64,000 nt of DNA, taken from positions 1 through 64,000 of the forward strand of contig CAYOYB010000007.1 of NCBI GenBank assembly GCA_964408085.1. Reading direction: 5' to 3'. Made by a program: the position numbers and the translations under genes. Under the pieces are notes generated by a model. That model did not search any database. It was not told the origin of the DNA and saw only the letters and a list, made by a program, of their open reading frames with translations. Of this stretch, positions 59,628 to 64,000 are shown piece after piece; positions within the stretch are counted from its first letter, which is position 1; every line of letters begins with the position of its first letter. Source of the stretch: CAJLIR01 sp964408085. Lineage in GTDB: Bacteria > Bacillota_I > Bacilli_A > RF39 > UBA660.

Positions 59628-59737
59628 TTTCGACCACCCTTACATTTTAAACAAGCATCACAATTGCTCTTACACTTATTACGACTATATAGAATAATAT
59701 TTAAACCAATTAAAATAAATAAAATTAGATAAGCCAT
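59624..59737 (-). CDS. 37-residue membrane peptide with a Cys-rich tail
   Basis: The ORF encodes MAYLILFILIGLNIILYSRN followed by KCKSNCDACLKCKGGRK: one transmembrane helix and four Cys in CxxxCxxCxxC. Its stop overlaps the mini-RnfB start (ATGA) and its start follows rnfA's stop, so it is translationally coupled between rnfA and rnfB. The four Cys could hold an iron or Fe-S centre near the membrane. It is too small for automatic prediction. Confidence 0.75.
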   Translation of the reverse strand: MAYLILFILIGLNIILYSRNKCKSNCDACLKCKGGRK

Positions 59738-60307
59738 TTATACACCTACAAAACGAGCAAATACAAGTGCCATAATAGAAGCCGTAATTAAAGCAATTGG
59801 ATAACCTTTAAAGCTTGCTGGGACATTACAATGTTCTAATCTTTCACGAATACTCGAAAAAATATAAATAACTAAAGTAAAACCTAAACTACTACCAATA
59901 CTAAAAACTAAAGTTTCTATTAAAGTATATTCACTAGTTGCTTCAAGCAAAACAGTTCCTAGGACTGCGCAATTAGTTGTAATAAGTGGTAAATAAAGTC
60001 CTAAACTTTTATAAATAGTTGGATAATACTTTTTTAAAATAATTTCAACAATTTGTACTATTGCAGCAATGACTAAAATAAATACAATAGTTCTTAAGTA
60101 AACTGTATTAGTTGGAATTAAAATATATGTATTTATAAAAAAGGTAATTAAACTAGATAAAACAACTACAATCATTACAGAAATTCCCATTGATAGAGCA
60201 TTCTTTTCTGCTTTAGATGTTCCAAAAAAAGGACACATACCTAAAAATTTTGTTAAAACAACATTTTCAGTTAATAAACTTACTATAAATAAACTAATTA
60301 GATTCAT
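59738..60307 (-). CDS. rnfA: RnfA subunit
   Basis: The 189-residue membrane protein has six helices and Cys in NVVLTKFLGMCPFFGTS and ITTNCAVLGT, the two conserved motifs of RnfA that bind a [2Fe-2S] cluster between A and E. It overlaps rnfE by 14 bases. Part of the sodium- or proton-translocating ferredoxin:NAD+ oxidoreductase. Confidence 0.95.
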   Translation of the reverse strand: MNLISLFIVSLLTENVVLTKFLGMCPFFGTSKAEKNALSMGISVMIVVVLSSLITFFINTYILIPTNTVYLRTIVFILVIAAIVQIVEIILKKYYPTIYKSLGLYLPLITTNCAVLGTVLLEATSEYTLIETLVFSIGSSLGFTLVIYIFSSIRERLEHCNVPASFKGYPIALITASIMALVFARFVGV

Positions 60308-60932
60308 CTTTTTTCCTCCTTTTAAAATGGTTAAATAATGCCATTAAAAAGCCTAAAACAAGAAAAGAACCAGCTGGTGAAGCAAAAATTTGATTAGGAA
60401 ACAAAGTCATATCTGGATAAACTTTATAAACAGCTCTATAACCTGTTAATTCACTTAAACTACTCATAAATGTAATTGTGTTAGTACCTAATACCTCTCT
60501 TATAACACCAATAATCATTAAAGAAAATGTAAACCCAAGTCCTATACCAATACTATCTTTGAAAGTATAGAAAACATCTTTTTTACTAGCAATCGATAAA
60601 GCACGACCTAAAACCACGCAGTTAACAACAATTAGTGATAAATAAACGCCTAATTGTTCTGATAATTTAGGTAGATATTTACCTAATAATATTTCTAAAA
60701 TCGTAACAACTGTTCCAATAATTAGAATATAAACAGGGATTCTAACATTTTCAGGAACCAACTTTTTAAAGAAACTAATAATTACATTGGAAATAACTAA
60801 AACTACAAAAAAACAGATTCCCATCATATATGAATTTTCAAAATTTGTTGTTACTGCTAAAGCTGGACAAAGTCCAAGCATCAAAACAAACAGTGGATTT
60901 TCATTAATCATTGTATTAAATATTTGTTTCAT
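60294..60932 (-). CDS. rnfE: RnfE subunit
   Basis: The 212-residue membrane protein has six helices with the RnfE Cys motifs LMLGLCPALAVTT and IVVNCVVLGRA, the counterpart of RnfA in the shared Fe-S site. GGAAGGATAATT precedes the ATG. It lies downstream of the transglutaminase-like gene rather than directly after rnfG as is usual. Confidence 0.95.
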   Translation of the reverse strand: MKQIFNTMINENPLFVLMLGLCPALAVTTNFENSYMMGICFFVVLVISNVIISFFKKLVPENVRIPVYILIIGTVVTILEILLGKYLPKLSEQLGVYLSLIVVNCVVLGRALSIASKKDVFYTFKDSIGIGLGFTFSLMIIGVIREVLGTNTITFMSSLSELTGYRAVYKVYPDMTLFPNQIFASPAGSFLVLGFLMALFNHFKRRKKDESN

Positions 60933-60943
60933 AATTATCCTTC

Positions 60944-61774
60944 CTAACCAATCGTATAAATTCTTTTTACTTCGTTTAAAACAACAGCTTTACAATCAAA
61001 TAAATTTTCAACTTGTTTATTATCAAAAACATAGTTGCAACCATCTATTAAATCATGCAATTGCCCTTCCCCTATAACATTGATAGCGGGAAAATAATAT
61101 TTAGTATTATTATGTTCTAAAGATAAAGGATTAGAGATATCATAAATTAAATAATCTTCTTTAGTAATTTTTACAATATTATAAGAATGCAACTCTGATG
61201 TAATATCATCAGGCCCAAATTTCTCTAATTTTCCATAAATAAAATAACTATTTAAACCTAACAAACTTAAAATATTTTGTAAAATGGCTGACCTTTCTAA
61301 ACACATAGCAGCCCCTTTTTCTGTTAATTTATGAACTGACAATCCTTCAACATCGAATATTTTATTTTGTAATTCACTAGAATATTCACAATAAACTTCA
61401 TTACGTTTTTTTTGACTACCAGTAAGTCCAAATGTATCTGTAAAATAATTTTGTAAATCTTGAAACATTTTAAGAAGATCATCTTCATTAATATGATGCT
61501 TATATTGTTCAATAAAATCATAATAAATATTTATATTGTCTAAGTAAAAGGCTTCAGCACTTTTAGAAGATTTTATTGGGCTATTAGATGAGATATAACC
61601 TTTATAAATTGATAAAACTTTATTATCTTCAGTTATACCTAATTTTTGTGATTTAGTTCTTTTCTCTAGCCATAGAATTCTATTTATTACATATTCTTTT
61701 AAGGCATCACCATCTAAATTTTTAATTTCCTCACTGACATTAACAAAATCATCAACCTGAAAACTTCCATCCAT
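60944..61774 (-). CDS. Transglutaminase-like protein inside the rnf operon
   Basis: The 276-residue protein has no signal peptide. A Cys-His-Asp arrangement of the transglutaminase/cysteine protease fold is visible: Cys in KGAAMCLERSAILQNIL (about residue 160), His in SELHSYNIVKI, Asp in LIYDISNP. It is not a known Rnf subunit. Its start shares TAATG with the stop of the 30-residue gene, so it is coupled with the rnf genes. Possible jobs are maturation of the complex or cofactor attachment, both inference. Confidence 0.65.
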   Translation of the reverse strand: MDGSFQVDDFVNVSEEIKNLDGDALKEYVINRILWLEKRTKSQKLGITEDNKVLSIYKGYISSNSPIKSSKSAEAFYLDNINIYYDFIEQYKHHINEDDLLKMFQDLQNYFTDTFGLTGSQKKRNEVYCEYSSELQNKIFDVEGLSVHKLTEKGAAMCLERSAILQNILSLLGLNSYFIYGKLEKFGPDDITSELHSYNIVKITKEDYLIYDISNPLSLEHNNTKYYFPAINVIGEGQLHDLIDGCNYVFDNKQVENLFDCKAVVLNEVKRIYTIG

Positions 61775-61866
61775 TAGTTAATCCCCCTAAATACTAAATA
61801 GATAAGTGTTGAGCAGATTAAAGCTGTTAAAGTTAAAGCTAAAATTGATTTTATTTTTTTAACCAT
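61774..61866 (-). CDS. 30-residue membrane peptide (possible RnfG anchor remnant)
   Basis: The ORF reads MVKKIKSILALTLTALICST then LIYLVFRGIN: a single transmembrane helix with a basic N-terminus, like the membrane anchor of RnfG, but without any FMN domain. It lies where rnfG is expected, overlaps the end of the RnfD-FMN fusion by eight bases and the next start by TAATG. Confidence 0.65.
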   Translation of the reverse strand: MVKKIKSILALTLTALICSTLIYLVFRGIN

Positions 61867-63631
61867 TTATATCACCCATATATTCTTTTAAAGTTTCAAT
61901 TAAAGCTTGTTTGAACGCACTAGATGTAATAGTAGCTCCAGCTACTGTATCAACATTTTCTAAATTAACTTGATTATTAATTAAATAATTTATATAATCA
62001 CTCTCTAAAATTTTTCCATAATAACTATCATTTTGTTCTAAAACACCGACACTTGTTATTATATTATCAATAATTACAATACTTAATTTCATTTTACCAG
62101 AAAAACTTTTTTTAGAAACTATATATTCATGAATATTACCATTTATATTATGTTCTAAGACTTCAAAATCTTTATCAATAACAACCTCGCCTTTTATTTC
62201 TTCATTACCATTTTCTTTATAATCATCTAAAGTATTAATAAGCATCTTCTTTAGACCATTTGAAGTAAATGTTACACCAGCTATCGTATCAACATCATTA
62301 AGTTTTGCTTGATTTTTAACTAACGTATTTATATAGTTAGCTTGTGTAATTTTAGAATAATAACTATCATTTTGTTCTAAAACTTCATAAGAGGTAACAT
62401 TATTATTAGTAATAACTATTTTAGCCTTTATTGTACTACTGTAACCCTTCTCGCCAACCATATAAGTTACTGTATTACCATTTACTTCTTTAGAATAAAT
62501 TTCAAAGTTTGGATCTGTTTCTGTATCAGTACCTTTTTGGTAACTAAGACCTATGTAACAACTAATAACAAGAATTAAAATAGCTAAAACACTAAAATAT
62601 GGTATTGATCTTTTTAAATTAAAGCGAGCTCTAACACCAATTTTATCAATTATAAATACTAGCATATTCATAGTTATTATACTAGTTAAAACACCTTCTG
62701 GATAAGGAGTTAAATGTCTAAATACAATTGTAAGAATTCCAAGTGACATACCATATAAAGCTTGTCCTACAAAAGTAGTTGGACTAGTAACAGGATCAGT
62801 TGCCATAAAGACAGCTCCAAACATTAGCCCACCACTTAAGATCTGAAATAATGAATAAGTTCTTTCTAAATCATTAAATAAACCAATAATAAAGGCCATT
62901 ATGAAAACAGTTGATACATAAAAAACAGGAATACGCCATTTAATCGTTTTTGTTAGTGTTAGATAAATAAACGCAATTATACAAAGTAAAGCGCTAGTTT
63001 CTCCAACAGCTCCAGGAATAGTCCCAACAAAGAAATTCATTAAGCTTCCATAAGGTCTCACTAATTCATTATAACTACCTATTCCCTCTACTAAACTTGC
63101 ATTCGTAAGTGGGGTTGATGAGGCAATCGTATCAAGTTCATAACTATTATGATAAACATATTTACCAAAAGTAATCGCATAAGCAGTGATAATAAATAAT
63201 CTCCCAACTAAAGCTGGATTAAAAATATTATTACCAAATCCTCCAAACAATAATTTACCAACAAAAGTAGCAAAAAAAGCTCCTAAAATTAGCATTGAAA
63301 ATGGTGTATTTAAAGGCATAATAAGTCCTAAAAATAAACCTGGATAAAAACTAAAAGAATTTTTAACGTATTTTAAAGCATCTGTCTTTAAAAAGATACT
63401 CGCATATAACATTTCTGTCACAAATGATGTTAAAGAGGGTAATATAACAACCATAAGGGGTAACAATAACCCTTTTATATCAGTTAAACCTGCTTTATAT
63501 GGTATAACACCATTCTTATAAAATGAAAAAATAATAATTGGTAAAAGAGCAATAAATAAATGCAACATCATTTTTGATGTTTTATTTTTTGAACTTAAAA
63601 ATGGTCCTTTTTCTACATCAAATGTTTTCAT
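61859..63631 (-). CDS. rnfD: RnfD fused to two FMN-binding domains (RnfD-RnfG-like fusion)
   Basis: Residues 1-335 are RnfD: multiple membrane helices, and FMATDPVTSPTT (275-286) with the Thr that carries covalent FMN. After a last helix at 343-363 come two tandem FMN_bind domains, at about 388-474 and 502-586. They resemble RnfG/NqrC: the second has the attachment motif DTVAGATITS (561-570), the first DTIAGVTFTS (448-457) with Val for Ala. The two domains share LEQNDSYY and other blocks, so they arose by internal duplication. A separate rnfG is missing. This fusion appears unusual. Confidence 0.9.
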   Translation of the reverse strand: MKTFDVEKGPFLSSKNKTSKMMLHLFIALLPIIIFSFYKNGVIPYKAGLTDIKGLLLPLMVVILPSLTSFVTEMLYASIFLKTDALKYVKNSFSFYPGLFLGLIMPLNTPFSMLILGAFFATFVGKLLFGGFGNNIFNPALVGRLFIITAYAITFGKYVYHNSYELDTIASSTPLTNASLVEGIGSYNELVRPYGSLMNFFVGTIPGAVGETSALLCIIAFIYLTLTKTIKWRIPVFYVSTVFIMAFIIGLFNDLERTYSLFQILSGGLMFGAVFMATDPVTSPTTFVGQALYGMSLGILTIVFRHLTPYPEGVLTSIITMNMLVFIIDKIGVRARFNLKRSIPYFSVLAILILVISCYIGLSYQKGTDTETDPNFEIYSKEVNGNTVTYMVGEKGYSSTIKAKIVITNNNVTSYEVLEQNDSYYSKITQANYINTLVKNQAKLNDVDTIAGVTFTSNGLKKMLINTLDDYKENGNEEIKGEVVIDKDFEVLEHNINGNIHEYIVSKKSFSGKMKLSIVIIDNIITSVGVLEQNDSYYGKILESDYINYLINNQVNLENVDTVAGATITSSAFKQALIETLKEYMGDING

Positions 63632-64000
63632 TATTTATTCTCCTTCCTAATTGTCTCTTTAGCCTTTTGTATATAATCTCTAACTCTTATTTTAGATGGA
63701 CAAACATAAGAACATAAGCCACATTCAATACAACGATTTACCTCATATTTTTTTAAAGCTTCAGCATTTTCACAATCATTTTTAATTAAAACTGGAGCCA
63801 ATTTTGCTGGACAATATTTAACACAAAGGCCACATCGTAAACATTCAAATTGTTCATTTCTTTTTAGTTTTGGCAATACTAAAATGCAAGTTAAATTAGG
63901 TGTAATAACTAAGTCATCTGTTTTAATAGCCTCACCCATCATTGGTCCACCTGCTATAAAAAGTAACTCACTACTATTTTTATATTTACAATATTTTTTA
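63631..64000 (-). CDS. rnfC: RnfC, C-terminal part (5' end beyond the window)
   Basis: The frame is open from base 64000. The visible end has FIAGGPMMGEAI, the RnfC motif before the ferredoxin part, and two [4Fe-4S] clusters (CLRCGLCVKYCPAKLAP and CIECGLCSYVCPSKIRV). The stop overlaps the rnfD fusion start. RnfC oxidises or reduces NADH and passes electrons to ferredoxin. The C-terminus ends shortly after the second cluster, shorter than in proteobacterial RnfC. Confidence 0.93.
   Translation of the reverse strand, partial: KKYCKYKNSSELLFIAGGPMMGEAIKTDDLVITPNLTCILVLPKLKRNEQFECLRCGLCVKYCPAKLAPVLIKNDCENAEALKKYEVNRCIECGLCSYVCPSKIRVRDYIQKAKETIRKENK

Noticed and set aside
1..64000. CRISPR arrays, tRNA or rRNA genes
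   Set aside because: No regularly spaced repeat with unique spacers and no CCA-ended cloverleaf or rRNA motif was recognised on reading; a tRNAscan or CRISPR finder run would be needed to be certain.

Overview
The window is very AT-rich, gene-dense DNA from a low-GC Gram-positive bacterium (Firmicutes/Bacillota). It uses the standard code: TGA serves as stop and TGG as Trp. Sporulation genes (gpr, gerQ, a SpoIIID-like regulator, a Spo0A-box candidate) sit among a Bacillus-type chromosomal backbone. My inference is an uncultured, probably gut-associated, spore-forming member of the Bacilli/Erysipelotrichia/RF39-like lineages; the species cannot be read from the sequence. Many starts are preceded by the extended Shine-Dalgarno AGGTGAT, and GTG or TTG starts occur. 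No rRNA, tRNA, CRISPR array, transposase or intact prophage was seen.

Layout. 1-7.3 kb (minus strand): nth and dnaD, a dTMP kinase-like gene, an HD hydrolase, hemW, a SpoIIID-like regulator and lepA. 7.4-11.3 kb: a 750-residue protein with eight HTH-like modules joined to a sigma-region-4-like end, a type I toxin-antitoxin locus, and an orphan ParB-like gene. 11.4-22.3 kb: T-box-pheS-pheT, dinB, GH25 lysozyme, an Rpn-type nuclease, a degenerate deacetylase and an M29 aminopeptidase. 22.4-25.3 kb: gerQ, a LemA gene and a small orphan gene between two direct repeats. 25.3-30.4 kb: efp, rpmG, a class B PBP, sodA, a DUF2624-like gene, a second copy of the type I toxin locus, and nfo. 30.5-35.6 kb: a HExxH protein, a GH3 hexosaminidase, gpr, rpsT and a transglutaminase-like protein. 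35.7-39.5 kb: a giant sigma-70 protein with about 900 extra residues of HTH-like repeats, preceded by a possible leader peptide. 39.6-46.2 kb: the hrcA-grpE-dnaK-pepF-dnaJ heat-shock operon behind two CIRCE operators. 46.4-59.2 kb: a J-domain protein, a second Rpn nuclease, fmt-priA, an orphan histidine kinase, an EIIB-like membrane protein, tig, greA and a U32 pair. 59.3-64 kb: a remodelled rnf operon.

The most striking content is of three kinds. First, two copies plus a remnant of a compact type I toxin-antitoxin module encode an identical 22-residue hydrophobic peptide. Each intact toxin has a consensus promoter, each locus has an antisense promoter facing it, and a long-range 5'-3' RNA pairing shows covariation between the copies. 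Second, two very large sigma-related proteins carry modular HTH arrays. Third, the Rnf complex has RnfD fused to two FMN-binding domains, RnfB reduced to its first domain, and two extra mini-proteins plus a transglutaminase-like protein in the operon.
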